The notes beneath the pieces were generated by a model that did not search any database, had not been told where the DNA came from, and saw only the letters and a program-made list of their open reading frames with translations. Below are positions 28,211 through 37,644 of a stretch of DNA of 64,000 nt, piece by piece (positions within the stretch are counted from its first letter, which is position 1; every line of letters starts with the position of its first letter). This DNA comes from Scytonema millei VB511283 (lineage in GTDB: Bacteria; Cyanobacteriota; Cyanobacteriia; Cyanobacteriales; Chroococcidiopsidaceae). The DNA lies in the NCBI RefSeq assembly GCF_000817735.3, contig NZ_JTJC03000001.1, positions 248,001-312,000 on the forward strand, in the 5' to 3' direction. Both the position numbers and the translations under genes were made by a program.

Positions 28211-28987
28211 ATGACTAGTAAGCAAAGAGTACAAGAAATCATCAACAGAATAAAAGTTATCGTCGGCTTGCACCTAAGAAATCTAACTTCTTATTTGTTG
28301 TTTTTATGGATTGTGGTGGGGAAAAGCAAACCTCTAACGCTTAGCCAGAAATCGGCGATCGTTTTTGCGCCTCACCAAGATGATGAAACTTTAGGCTGTG
28401 GTGGCGCGATCGCCCTCAAACGCCAGCAGGGAATCCCAGTGAAAGTGGTGTTTATGACTGACGGACGCTATGGTTTCCTCGATCGCAAGGAAACAACAGA
28501 AGTTATTAACTTCCGTAAAAAAGAAGCCATAATTGCGCTTAATGCTCTTGGAGTTGCGGATTCAGAGATTATTTTTCTCGACCAAATCGACGGCACTTTG
28601 GCGAACTCGATCGGTGAATCACGCCAAAACTTAGTCGAGCAGATCGTTCAATTGTTACAACAAACTGCACCAGGGGAAGTGTACGTTCCTCATCGCAAAG
28701 ATTTTCACGCCGATCACGAAGCAACTTACGATCTAGTCCGTACGGCGATCGCCCAGTCTGGAATGCAGATAGAGCTACTACAATATCCCATTTGGATCTT
28801 CTGGCAAAATCCTCTGTCATTTCAACTTCAAGGGAGAGATCTCGACGGCGCTTATCGACTATCGATTAATTCCGTTCGCGATCGAAAACATCAAGCTATA
28901 GAAACTTATCAATCACAGATTCCCGGTCTCAGTCGTGGTTTCTTACAACGGTTTTTTTCGCCATACGAATTATTCTTCAAAGAATAA
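28211..28987 (+). CDS. PIG-L family deacetylase (LmbE-like)
   Basis: The 258-residue protein has the LmbE/PIG-L zinc motif in VFAPHQDDETLGCGGAI (the usual PHPDDE, here with His-Gln-Asp-Asp-Glu) and the second half-site PHRKDFHADHEATYDL. The family removes N-acetyl groups from GlcNAc-type sugars. Residues 14-38 (VIVGLHLRNLTSYLLFLWIVVG) are hydrophobic and may tether it to the membrane. It lies in the polysaccharide run and could prepare an amino sugar for further modification. Confidence 0.85.
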   Translation: MTSKQRVQEIINRIKVIVGLHLRNLTSYLLFLWIVVGKSKPLTLSQKSAIVFAPHQDDETLGCGGAIALKRQQGIPVKVVFMTDGRYGFLDRKETTEVINFRKKEAIIALNALGVADSEIIFLDQIDGTLANSIGESRQNLVEQIVQLLQQTAPGEVYVPHRKDFHADHEATYDLVRTAIAQSGMQIELLQYPIWIFWQNPLSFQLQGRDLDGAYRLSINSVRDRKHQAIETYQSQIPGLSRGFLQRFFSPYELFFKE

Positions 28988-29029
28988 AGTCATTTCGACT
29001 TTACAGTTACAAGTTATTAAGAACAGATA

Positions 29030-29110
29030 ATGTTCGCGGTAAATTAAAATAGTAGCCTGAATGTTCGCAGTAAACTAAAATAACAACTTTGTTTTTAGTT
29101 AAAAACAAAG
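29030..29110 (+). repeat. Direct repeat and hairpin in the leader of a glycosyltransferase gene
   Basis: Two imperfect copies of ATGTTCGCRGTAAAYTAAAATA lie 31 bp apart (29030-29051, 29061-29082). They are followed by a perfect hairpin with arms CTTTGTTTTT and AAAAACAAAG around AGTT (29087-29110), ending six bases before the ATG. It could occlude translation initiation. Confidence 0.5.
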
Positions 29111-29115
29111 TTCAA

Positions 29116-30354
29116 ATGTATAGATATCTAAGTATAGATAGCAACAGAACAGTCATGATTGCTAATTTTTTGCATCGTCTAGGGTACTACTTCAATTTTA
29201 TTGTTGGTAAAATTAGAGGTCGAATTAATCGTATTAAAGTTGCTTCTTTCAAGCCAGAAGGCATTGCCAAAGGAAACGCTCTAATTTCATATAACCTCGA
29301 TCCATTTCTCGCCAAATCTTCTGAAGCAGTTTGCAATAAGCACACCCATCATTGGGAAACTGTGGAGATGGTAAAAATCTTGTTAGATTTAGGTTATTGC
29401 GTTGACGTTATTACCCTATTTAACGATTTATTCATACCCAAAAAAAAATATTCTATCGTACTCGATAGTCGGCACAATTTAGAAAGATTAGCTCCATTAC
29501 TCGATCGGGACTGTATCAGAATTTTGTACGCCGATACAGCCCATATCATATTTCATAATGCGGCGGAATGCAATCGATTATATGCCTTGCAACAAAGAAG
29601 AGGTGTAACTTTACGCAATAACAGGTTTGAGCTACCGAATAAAGGAGTTGAGTACGCAGACTGTACTATTGTTTTAGGAAATGAATTTACGATTAATACC
29701 TTTAAATATGCTCGCAAACCGATATATCGCGTGCCAATTTCGACAACTGAACTTTACCCGTTTCCAGAAGAAAAAGATTTTGCTACCAGCAGCAAGCGGT
29801 TTTTATGGTTTGGTAGTAATGGAGCAGTTCATAAAGGGTTAGATCTGGTTTTAGAAGCTTTTGCAGAAATGCCAGATTACCACTTAACTATTTGCGGTCC
29901 AGTGAGCAAAGAGCTAGATTTTGAAAAAGCCTTTTATCAAGAACTTTATCACACTCCTAACATTCATACTTATGGATGGATCGATGTTAGTAGTACTGAC
30001 TTTGTAAAAATTGCTAATTCTTGTCTCGGCATTATTTATCCTTCGTGTTCTGAGGGTGGTGGCGGTTGTGTAATTACCTGTATGCACGCTGGTTTAATCC
30101 CAATTGTGACTTACGAAGCTAGTGTAGATGTCAAAGATGATTATGGAGTGATTTTAAAAGAAGCTTCCATAGCAGAAATTAAAAAAGAGATTCAGAAAAT
30201 CTCTAGTCTACCTCCAGCCGACTTAAAGGCAATGGCACGGCGATCGTGGGAATTTGTGAGGGCAAATCATACACGGGAGAAGTACTCTCAGGAATATCGT
30301 AGGGTGATAACAGAAATTATTGATATTTTTGGAAAAACAAAGGATTTAAATTAG
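29116..30354 (+). CDS. Glycosyltransferase, GT4-like with altered EX7E motif
   Basis: The protein of about 412 residues has a GT-B fold. The second half contains KRFLWFGSNGAVHKGLDLVLEAF, the GT4 donor-site start, and CSEGGGGCVITCMHAGLIPIV, where the usual EX7E motif keeps only the first Glu. It is likely a membrane-associated transferase acting on the polysaccharide of this locus. ATG 29116 was chosen; the frame could extend to a TTG at 29089, but that codon lies inside a perfect hairpin. The altered motif could change donor specificity or mark an inverting variant. Confidence 0.75.
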   Translation: MYRYLSIDSNRTVMIANFLHRLGYYFNFIVGKIRGRINRIKVASFKPEGIAKGNALISYNLDPFLAKSSEAVCNKHTHHWETVEMVKILLDLGYCVDVITLFNDLFIPKKKYSIVLDSRHNLERLAPLLDRDCIRILYADTAHIIFHNAAECNRLYALQQRRGVTLRNNRFELPNKGVEYADCTIVLGNEFTINTFKYARKPIYRVPISTTELYPFPEEKDFATSSKRFLWFGSNGAVHKGLDLVLEAFAEMPDYHLTICGPVSKELDFEKAFYQELYHTPNIHTYGWIDVSSTDFVKIANSCLGIIYPSCSEGGGGCVITCMHAGLIPIVTYEASVDVKDDYGVILKEASIAEIKKEIQKISSLPPADLKAMARRSWEFVRANHTREKYSQEYRRVITEIIDIFGKTKDLN

Positions 30355-31300
30355 TTGGAAACTGCTACTTGCTCTATTTCAACTAGCTTTCAAGGTATTG
30401 AAATAATATAGGACTCAGATTAAATTTTTGAAATCTACGTAGGATGCGTTACGCCAAAGGCTTATGTTTGAGTGAGGAAGCCGAACCACGTTGAAATAGC
30501 AAATAATTCTCAATAAATCGAAAATTTCCCAAGCGATCGTAGGTTGTCATTTTAGACGGCATAAGCGGGCGATTTTTGCAGTGAGGATAGTTATAGAGTT
30601 TGTATAACTGACATAACTCATGCTCATCGCGAGCGCAAAAATCTCAAGGGCAAAATAGCTAGACTTTAGATGCACCCTATCTTACCGAGAAAAACTACGA
30701 CTTTGTGAAGAGGTAAACGGATTGTCATACAATTAAAATTGGTGAGCGATTCGTAATTGATTTATGGTTGTGTAGTTAATGCTGGTCTTTTCTAGAACAT
30801 CTGTCATATTAAGCAATCGAGATTCTTGTTCTTCTCAGGAGCAATTGTTTTGAGCAGAGTAACTTTGGAGAATATGGAAAAATTCTTCGATTTTATTTCA
30901 GGCATCTGCTATATTGCGAAGGAGAATGGGATTATACCTGAGAATTTTGCGCTAGAGAGATGGGCAATCGCATCTGTATAATCCGCTTATACCGACTTTA
31001 TACCGATTGAGAGGCTGAAATTGACTATGAATGCTGACTTGCTTGACGCGATCGCCAATTCCGAAGCTTGGTGCGCCCGTAAGCAACATCGGTTACATAA
31101 TTTCTCAAGTAAGAAACATCTCGCTCTCTCAAGAAACATGACATGCAAATGACTCATTAGCTTTGGTTGACAATGCTAAGTTTTCCCATGCTAGGTTGGA
31201 TTGCGCCACACTAGCTTGTAAGTGCCGAAAAGTGACGGCAGCAGGCGTAAAGGCTCTCGCTAGAGCGTAATGTTAATTGTTAATTTGGTCATGGGCTTAG
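30355..31300. other. Intergenic region, nothing identified
   Basis: About 950 bp between two glycosyltransferase genes on the same strand. No open frame of coding quality, no RNA gene and no long repeat is seen, apart from scattered AT-rich words. It probably separates two transcription units of the polysaccharide locus and holds the promoter of the second. Confidence 0.5.
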
Positions 31301-32476
31301 ATGATATCAGATCGTTTGCCAAAACAAGATAACTCTGTAGCTACACCTGCACGTATTGACTGCGTTGGTATGGGGTGGTTTCCGCACGCGCCAGGAGGAC
31401 TAGACCGCTACGTATACGAACTAACGCATCATCTAGCTGCGGCAGGCGATCGCGTTACCCTATATGGTCTGGGTTTGCCAATACTAGATAACTCAGCAGT
31501 AGAGTTAGTCAATTTAGCTGCACCCGACCGTCCCCTCTGGCAGCGATTATGGTCAACTCGTTGTAACTTTGCCGAGCGGCAATTGCAGCAGCCAGACGCA
31601 ATTAACCTGAATTTTGCTCTGTACAGTTTGCCGTTATTGCAGAGTTTACCGAAGGGCGTACCAATAACCTTCACTTTCCACGGTCCTTGGGCATTAGAAA
31701 GCGCTCAGGAAGGCGGCGGTCAACTGAGCGTGTTGCTAAAACAGCACTTGGTAGAAAAAACGGTTTATCGTCGTTGCGATCGCTTTATCGTTCTCAGCCG
31801 TGCCTTTGGCGAGATTTTGCATCAAACATATCAAGTTCCGTGGCACAAAATTAATGTCATTCCAGGTGGGGTTGACTTACAACGCTTCCAGCCCAACTTA
31901 TCGCGGCAACAAGCTCGGACTCATTTAAACTTTCCTTCAGACCGATTGATTCTATTCGCGCCCCGTCGCTTAGTTCACCGCATGGGTTTAGACAAGTTAC
32001 TGCAAGCCCTGGCACAAATTAAGCCAAAAATTCCTGATGTCTGGTTGGCTATAGCTGGTAAAGGACCGCTCAAACCAGTTTTAGAACAACAAGTGGCAGA
32101 GATGGAACTGCAAGAACACGTAAAATTTCTAGGTTTTTTACCAGACGAGCAATTACCGATCGCTTACCAAGCAGCAGATCTTTGTGTCATGCCCAGCCAA
32201 TCATTGGAAGGTTTTGGTTTAACAGTTTTAGAATCTCTTGCTTGCGGTACTCCCGTGTTATGCACTCCTATAGGCGGAATGCCAGAAATTTTAGCTCCCT
32301 TTTCACCAGAATTAATTGCTGATACAAGCGAGGCAACTGCGATCGCTCGGAGATTGGCAGAATTACTGACCGATCCAAGTTCGTTACCTTCTAGAGATGC
32401 TTGTCGGCAATATGCTGCAACTCATTTTGATTGGCAGAAGATCGTATTACAAGTGCGCCAAGTCTTGTTAAGATAA
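31301..32476 (+). CDS. GT4 family glycosyltransferase
   Basis: The 391-residue GT-B enzyme has the acceptor-side PHAPGGLDRYVYELTHHL, donor-side VIPGGVDLQRFQPN, LILFAPRRLVHRMGLDKLL, and the full EX7E element EGFGLTVLE followed by SLACGTPVLCTPIGGMPEIL. Retaining transfer from a nucleotide sugar is expected. First gene of the second polysaccharide run; the HepC-like gene follows after about 400 bp. Confidence 0.88.
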   Translation: MISDRLPKQDNSVATPARIDCVGMGWFPHAPGGLDRYVYELTHHLAAAGDRVTLYGLGLPILDNSAVELVNLAAPDRPLWQRLWSTRCNFAERQLQQPDAINLNFALYSLPLLQSLPKGVPITFTFHGPWALESAQEGGGQLSVLLKQHLVEKTVYRRCDRFIVLSRAFGEILHQTYQVPWHKINVIPGGVDLQRFQPNLSRQQARTHLNFPSDRLILFAPRRLVHRMGLDKLLQALAQIKPKIPDVWLAIAGKGPLKPVLEQQVAEMELQEHVKFLGFLPDEQLPIAYQAADLCVMPSQSLEGFGLTVLESLACGTPVLCTPIGGMPEILAPFSPELIADTSEATAIARRLAELLTDPSSLPSRDACRQYAATHFDWQKIVLQVRQVLLR

Positions 32477-32922
32477 TGTGCCAATTATTCAACCTCAAAT
32501 TTTTAAGTCCTGTTCTAGGAAAGTTAGTCCTTGCTAATCGAAAGGATTAGTGGTACTGCGTAGGCTTTATATATTTTTTATAAAAGTTTTATATAGTTCG
32601 AGTATTGACTGTAAAGAAACAGTGAAAGCTGGCTAATATCGTGGTTGTTTTAGGGGATTTTGCATAACATAAGTATAAATTTGCTCAATCATTTCCGAAA
32701 TCACGTAAGTCCAACTTGTCATCTTTATTTAAGACATACAAATCTAAAACTTTTTAATTGCCATTTTACACAAGTTGAGGTCATACTCTTGAAAATACTT
32801 GGACGGATTGATTTGTAAGTCAGTTCACCTGTAAGCAAATAAATATCTCTATTAGAGATGCCAATTTGCATTTAATTCTGGACTCATCCCTGCTTGGGGA
32901 ATTGAAACACCATAGCCGTTAC
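32477..32922. other. Intergenic region upstream of the sugar-transferase gene
   Basis: No coding frame or RNA gene is visible in this AT-rich stretch. It contains the alternative TTG start (32866) of the next gene and presumably a promoter. Confidence 0.4.
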
Positions 32923-33753
32923 ATGTCAACATCTAAAGCTGGAACTATGCCTAATAGCTCTACTATCGAGCGAGAGCGCCAAGCTAATCAAATTTTGCGC
33001 TACAAACTGAGGTGGCGACAACAATATCTAGTTGTCAATTTAGCATCAACAACAAGAAAAATGTATCATTCCGTGCTTGACAGTCAGGCATGGTTGGTAG
33101 ATCGTTTAAAGCTGTCATCGTTAAAGGGAGTTTGCCTCGATCCTGCACTTGGGGAGGCAGAGATCGAACTATGGGCTGAGGCGTGCGCTCAGGCAAACAA
33201 AACAGCATTTGTGCGCTTACCAGCTCAACTGAAAAGAGCCAAGCAACGCAATGTGTTTGGTGGAAAATTGCAGGAGTTCCTCAACCGAGCGATCGCGGCT
33301 CTGTTAATTTTATTGCTCAGTCCCGTGCTACTCGCATTGCTTTGTATATCCTGCTGGCGATCGCCAAACCCATTCACCTGCGATCGGCAGTGGTACGTGA
33401 GCCAGCAAGGTAAGCTATTCAGACTATACAAATTTCAATTAATCGCAACAGCCAATTCTAAACGACGAGACAACGATGCACAGCACGAGTCAAAAAATCT
33501 GCTGGAGCGTTACGGACGCTCTCAACTCGAAGATTTGGATCGATGGCTGCGTAGATATCATTTCGATAGACTGCCGAAGCTATTCAATGCTTTGCGAGGA
33601 GAGATCGGGATTGTCGAACGACGCGATCTGACTCTGGAGCAGGTAGTAAGGCTAAGTTTAGACAAAAAACCACTTGACAAAAAGCCGCTTTTAGAAACGC
33701 GACACCAAGAACCACAGTCCGAACGCAGCATAGAAAAATTGCACTCGGTGTGA
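32923..33753 (+). CDS. HepC-like divergent bacterial sugar transferase
   Basis: From ATG 32923 the protein has about 276 residues: an N-terminal domain (RYKLRWRQQYLVVNLAS to about residue 120), one hydrophobic helix (AIAALLILLLSPVLLALLCI) and a cytosolic C-terminal domain. The pattern matches bacterial sugar transferases (WcaJ/WbaP class) of the cyanobacterial HepC type. However, the motif that should read DELPQL...GxMSLVGPRP is FDRLPKLFNALRGEIGIVERRD, losing the catalytic Glu and the PRP. HepC makes the lipid-linked first sugar of heterocyst or sheath polysaccharide. A TTG at 32866 would add 19 residues. Family likely; activity uncertain. Confidence 0.65.
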   Translation: MSTSKAGTMPNSSTIERERQANQILRYKLRWRQQYLVVNLASTTRKMYHSVLDSQAWLVDRLKLSSLKGVCLDPALGEAEIELWAEACAQANKTAFVRLPAQLKRAKQRNVFGGKLQEFLNRAIAALLILLLSPVLLALLCISCWRSPNPFTCDRQWYVSQQGKLFRLYKFQLIATANSKRRDNDAQHESKNLLERYGRSQLEDLDRWLRRYHFDRLPKLFNALRGEIGIVERRDLTLEQVVRLSLDKKPLDKKPLLETRHQEPQSERSIEKLHSV

Positions 33754-34067
33754 GTAAAGTACCAGCACTAAGCACCAATAGTTGTTTGTTTAGCAGTTTT
33801 TGATTTGGCAATTTTTGATTGAGGTGTTGTCAGAAAATACATAACTGAATTTTCAGTTCATCTACAATTTCGATCTGTTAGCTACTAGCTAGCAGCTAGC
33901 GCAGTTAGAAAACTAAACTCCAATAGCAACATGAGAATAGATACATTCAGATGGATTGAACCAGCTAGGATGGGAAAATCCTATTCTGAGCTGCAATACC
34001 GATCGCTTCAACAGCAAGCCATAAACCCAGATCGAGTATCGAGTACCGATGGTTTGGAGTTTGGTAA
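33754..34067. other. Intergenic region before the flippase gene
   Basis: About 310 bp with no coding frame of quality. It contains overlapping AGCTAGC words near 33880-33905 (a local imperfect palindrome). No terminator or RNA gene was recognised. Confidence 0.4.
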
Positions 34068-35393
34068 ATGAAAGCAATCAGAAGTCGAGTTCAGTGGGTT
34101 TTGAACGGACGAAGCTCTACTGCTGCAACTTTGCAGACAGTCATGGCAAGGATACTCGTGCTAGCCGCCAACATGGGGACTGGAATCATTACATCTAGAG
34201 CCTTGGAGCCGCAAGGAAGAGGTGAATATAATGCGATCGCCCTTTGGCCCCAGTTTTTAGCTTACCTCTTAATGTTGGGTTTACCAGCTGCCATACAATA
34301 CAACTTCAAGCGTCATCCAGAGAAAGAATCGGAACTTTTTTCAGCAGCTCTTGGATTGAGCGCGGTACTGGGTCTATTTGCCATGACGATCGGCATCGTA
34401 TTCATGCCACGGTTTCTTCCACAGTACTCGGCAGATGTGATTCGCTTTGCCCAATGGTACATGATTTTAGCTCCGATCGTCCTTTTGACAGAAATTTTTT
34501 TCTCAATCCTAGAAGCAAACCAAAAGTTTACCGTTGTCAATCAACTTCGTTCCCTACAACCGTTATTTACTCTAGCTATTTTGGGCGTGTTGGCATCGAC
34601 CGCGCAGCTAAGTCCTTTGACTGCCGCTCTAGCCTACAGCGTACCTGGATTGCCTCTGTTTTTCTGGATGTGGAGATATTTATGGCAGCGCTTTCGCCCC
34701 CGTTGGAAAGGGTTAGGCAGTGCCTATCGATTGTTAGTCGGTTACGGCATTCGTGCTTATGGCATGAACTTACTAGGAACTCTAGCTGAGAAGATCGATC
34801 AAGCATTAGTGGTGACTATGCTATCTCCTGCTTCGATGGGTCTGTATACGCTAGCTTTGAGTGTCTCTCGAATGCTTGGTTTATTCCACAGTTCGACGAT
34901 TACCGTCTTGCTACCCAAAATTGCCGCACGTCCGATTGAAGAGGTAGTGGCTTTAACTGGACGAGCAGTCCGTGTCAGTACGGCTGTCACTGTAGTCGTT
35001 GCCCTAGCGGTTTCAATCCCAATTCCTTTTTTGATTCAATTGCTTTATGGTGACAAATTTGTCGAGGCTGTTGGTGTTTTTCGCATTCTCAGCGCAGAGA
35101 TTGCGATTGGAGGCGCAGCTTGGGTTTTGGCTCAGGCTTTTATGGCTGTAGGTAGACCGGGAGCGCTAACGGTTGTAGAAGCAATCAGCGTGTTGGTGAC
35201 TGTACCCCTTTTGTTAATACTCATTCCCATCTACGGATTAGAAGGTGCGGGCTGGTCATTGTTAATTTCGACTGTCTTTCGCCTAGTTTGCTTGCTTGCT
35301 GGCTACCCACTACTCTTGAAAGTACGTCCTCCTGGTTTGATTGCGACTAGAAAAGATATAGATTTTTTACGGCAGGTATTTTTACATCAGTGA
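34068..35393 (+). CDS. Wzx-type polysaccharide flippase (MATE/MVF superfamily)
   Basis: The 441-residue integral membrane protein has about 12 hydrophobic segments. Recognisable are the RasX-like N-terminus GTGIITSRALEPQGRGEYNA (typical polysaccharide-transporter opening), a central GYGIRAYGMNLLGTLAEKID and a Pro/Gly-rich C-terminal half. Wzx proteins flip lipid-linked oligosaccharides across the inner membrane. It sits between the initiating transferase and further glycosyltransferases, as expected for a Wzy-dependent locus, with an O-antigen-polymerase-like gene downstream. Confidence 0.87.
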   Translation: MKAIRSRVQWVLNGRSSTAATLQTVMARILVLAANMGTGIITSRALEPQGRGEYNAIALWPQFLAYLLMLGLPAAIQYNFKRHPEKESELFSAALGLSAVLGLFAMTIGIVFMPRFLPQYSADVIRFAQWYMILAPIVLLTEIFFSILEANQKFTVVNQLRSLQPLFTLAILGVLASTAQLSPLTAALAYSVPGLPLFFWMWRYLWQRFRPRWKGLGSAYRLLVGYGIRAYGMNLLGTLAEKIDQALVVTMLSPASMGLYTLALSVSRMLGLFHSSTITVLLPKIAARPIEEVVALTGRAVRVSTAVTVVVALAVSIPIPFLIQLLYGDKFVEAVGVFRILSAEIAIGGAAWVLAQAFMAVGRPGALTVVEAISVLVTVPLLLILIPIYGLEGAGWSLLISTVFRLVCLLAGYPLLLKVRPPGLIATRKDIDFLRQVFLHQ

Positions 35394-35498
35394 GGATGGC
35401 TCAAATCATTCCCGCGATCGCGACCGATTATAAGGTATAAATTATGCTTAGTAAAAGACCCTCGACAAGAGATAAGTTGCATAACTGGAGGCATCTGA

Positions 35499-36620
35499 AT
35501 GCAATCGACCAATTTTAGTGGCAAAGTCTATTTTTATTGCATTCCACCGGATACTCCTGAAAAAACAGGCTATCCCCACACGATGATTTGCTTGGGTGAT
35601 GGATTAAAAGCTTTAGGAATAGATGCTTATGCCAATGTCAACTATTGGCGGCTAGCTCCAGATACAGAAGAGTACTTGTTTCGCCACGACCCTGAAATTA
35701 CACCAGATGACTGCTCGATTGTTGTCCTCAATCAAGACTGGTTTCGAGTGGCAAATAAGCCTTTTCCACAACATTTATTTCATCCCAATCGAAAATATAT
35801 TACTGTCTATCTAGACAGCGATGATGGTAGTAAAACGCACGCTTACAACCCTGAGTTTCGCCAATTTGATTTTATTTTTAAAGTTTGTTGTAATCGTTAC
35901 TTCAAATATCCCGACAATGTTCGCCCTTGGGCGCAGGGAATATCCAGCCGGATGTTGAGAGAATTAGAAAACATTCCACCGATCCAGGCAAGAAAAAGAC
36001 AATTGCTAGTTAATTTTAGAGAACCGCATAAAATCAAGCACTCTGTCAGGCGAATAGTTCGTAAAGAACTGCTGCCTCAAATCGATGCAGCTCTACCAGT
36101 TAATAATGTCATTGAAGGTCTGGATAACTTTTCTACAGAGCCTTATCACTACATGCATTGGTCGCAAACAGGCAGAAGACATTCGCCAGGTTATTTTCAA
36201 AGTTTAAAAGATTACGCTGCTTGCGCCTGTTTTGGTGGCTTTTTTGTCACTCCTGTACCTCGCGATCCTGCTACGGCAACAAGTCGTTTGCTCAAAAAAA
36301 TTCTCAGCAAATTGGAGTGGAAATCAAATCGAATTACAGATTGGGATAACTGGCGTTACTGGGAGTCCCTTGCAGCAGGATGTGTCAGCGTGCGCGAGGA
36401 TTTTGACAAGTACGGTTTTATTATCCCGGTAATGCCAGAAAACTGGCGACACTACATTGGGATCGATTTGAGCAATATCAAACTAGCTGTGGATAGAATA
36501 GCCAGCGAACCAGAAATTCTAGAAAAGATATCTATTGAAGGCAGACAGTGGGCGCTAGAAAATTACAGCCCCGTACCTACAACGTTACGCTTTCTGAATA
36601 CAGTCAGCGAGAAATTATAA
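35499..36620 (+). CDS. Glycosyltransferase-like protein (Glyco_trans_1_2 type)
   Basis: The 373-residue soluble protein has a C-terminal donor-side pattern DWDNWRYWESLAAGCVSVRED, like spore-coat/GT1-related enzymes that present a Glu followed by an A-x-G-x turn, and ends with LENYSPVPTTLRFLNTV. The N-terminal half (GKVYFYCIPPDTPEKTGYPH) is not a family I recognise beyond a possible GT-B fold. It is in the polysaccharide run, 105 bp after the flippase and 16 bp before a GT2 gene. Transfer activity is inferred from context and fold. Confidence 0.65.
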   Translation: MQSTNFSGKVYFYCIPPDTPEKTGYPHTMICLGDGLKALGIDAYANVNYWRLAPDTEEYLFRHDPEITPDDCSIVVLNQDWFRVANKPFPQHLFHPNRKYITVYLDSDDGSKTHAYNPEFRQFDFIFKVCCNRYFKYPDNVRPWAQGISSRMLRELENIPPIQARKRQLLVNFREPHKIKHSVRRIVRKELLPQIDAALPVNNVIEGLDNFSTEPYHYMHWSQTGRRHSPGYFQSLKDYAACACFGGFFVTPVPRDPATATSRLLKKILSKLEWKSNRITDWDNWRYWESLAAGCVSVREDFDKYGFIIPVMPENWRHYIGIDLSNIKLAVDRIASEPEILEKISIEGRQWALENYSPVPTTLRFLNTVSEKL

Positions 36621-36636
36621 TAATTAATAACCAGCT

Positions 36637-37617
36637 ATGTCTACCAATATAACAGCGCCAGAATCGTTAGTTAGTGTTATTATTCCTACCTACAACCGCC
36701 CAGAATATTTAAGAAAAGCGATCGCGAGTGCGGTAAGCCAAACATATCGGAACATCGAAGTAATTGTATCTGACGATTGCAGTCCTGAAAATCCTCAAGC
36801 AATTATTGACGAGTTTCAAGATCCCCGGATTCGGTTACGTCGCAATCCACAGAACTTAGGCATTGCATTAAATGTCACGAGTGCATTTAAAGAAGCAAAA
36901 GGCAAGTATGTTGCGAGTTTAAATGATGACGATCTGTGGAATGAAGATTATTTAGCAAAACTCGTACCGTATCTCGATGCTAATCCAGAATTAGTTGTCG
37001 CTTTTTGCGATCATTACGTGATTGACTCAGAGGATAAAATCGATTATCTAAAAACTGAGGAAAATACGCGGTATTGGCAGCGATCGCGGCTGAAAGAAGG
37101 AATTTATCAACCTTTTTACGAGTTGAGTGTGGTCGATCAGTCCGTATTCATCGCCCTAGCAACTGTCATCCGTAGAGATGCGATCGATTGGGATAGCATC
37201 CCGCTGGAAGTGGGATTGTTTTGGGATCTCTACTTGGCATATCTTGCTTGTCGATCTGGTAAGGGTGCTTACTACTATCCCGAAAGATTGACGCGCTACC
37301 GCATTCACCCCCAATCAGAGACGCAAATCAGCGGCAAAAAAAACGTGCAGGCGAAGATTCGCACGGGTAAAGCAGGAATCTTTTGTTACGAGCAATTCAT
37401 AGCAGACGAGCGTTTACAACATTTTCGCCCGTATTTTAGAGCCAAACTAGCACAATCTCACACGACTTTGGGAATTGGTCTGATGCGGTCTGGACAAATT
37501 GCGGCAGCACGCCCCCATTTCTGGAAAGCAATCCAATACCAACTCAACTTGCGTACTGTAGCTGCACTGACCCTGAGCTTTACGCCTGGGTCAATCGTCA
37601 AGCTATTAAAAGTTTAA
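36637..37617 (+). CDS. GT2 family glycosyltransferase
   Basis: The 326-residue GT-A enzyme has the opening SVIIPTYNRPEYLRKAIASA, the SDDCSPENPQ segment and the metal-binding LNDDDLWNEDYL (DxD). It is an inverting glycosyltransferase with a C-terminal helical tail of about 100 residues. Only 16 bp follow the preceding gene and 27 bp precede the next GT2, so the three are co-transcribed. Confidence 0.9.
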   Translation: MSTNITAPESLVSVIIPTYNRPEYLRKAIASAVSQTYRNIEVIVSDDCSPENPQAIIDEFQDPRIRLRRNPQNLGIALNVTSAFKEAKGKYVASLNDDDLWNEDYLAKLVPYLDANPELVVAFCDHYVIDSEDKIDYLKTEENTRYWQRSRLKEGIYQPFYELSVVDQSVFIALATVIRRDAIDWDSIPLEVGLFWDLYLAYLACRSGKGAYYYPERLTRYRIHPQSETQISGKKNVQAKIRTGKAGIFCYEQFIADERLQHFRPYFRAKLAQSHTTLGIGLMRSGQIAAARPHFWKAIQYQLNLRTVAALTLSFTPGSIVKLLKV

Positions 37618-37644
37618 TCTGGTGAGTCGTGGAGTTAGCAAGTC

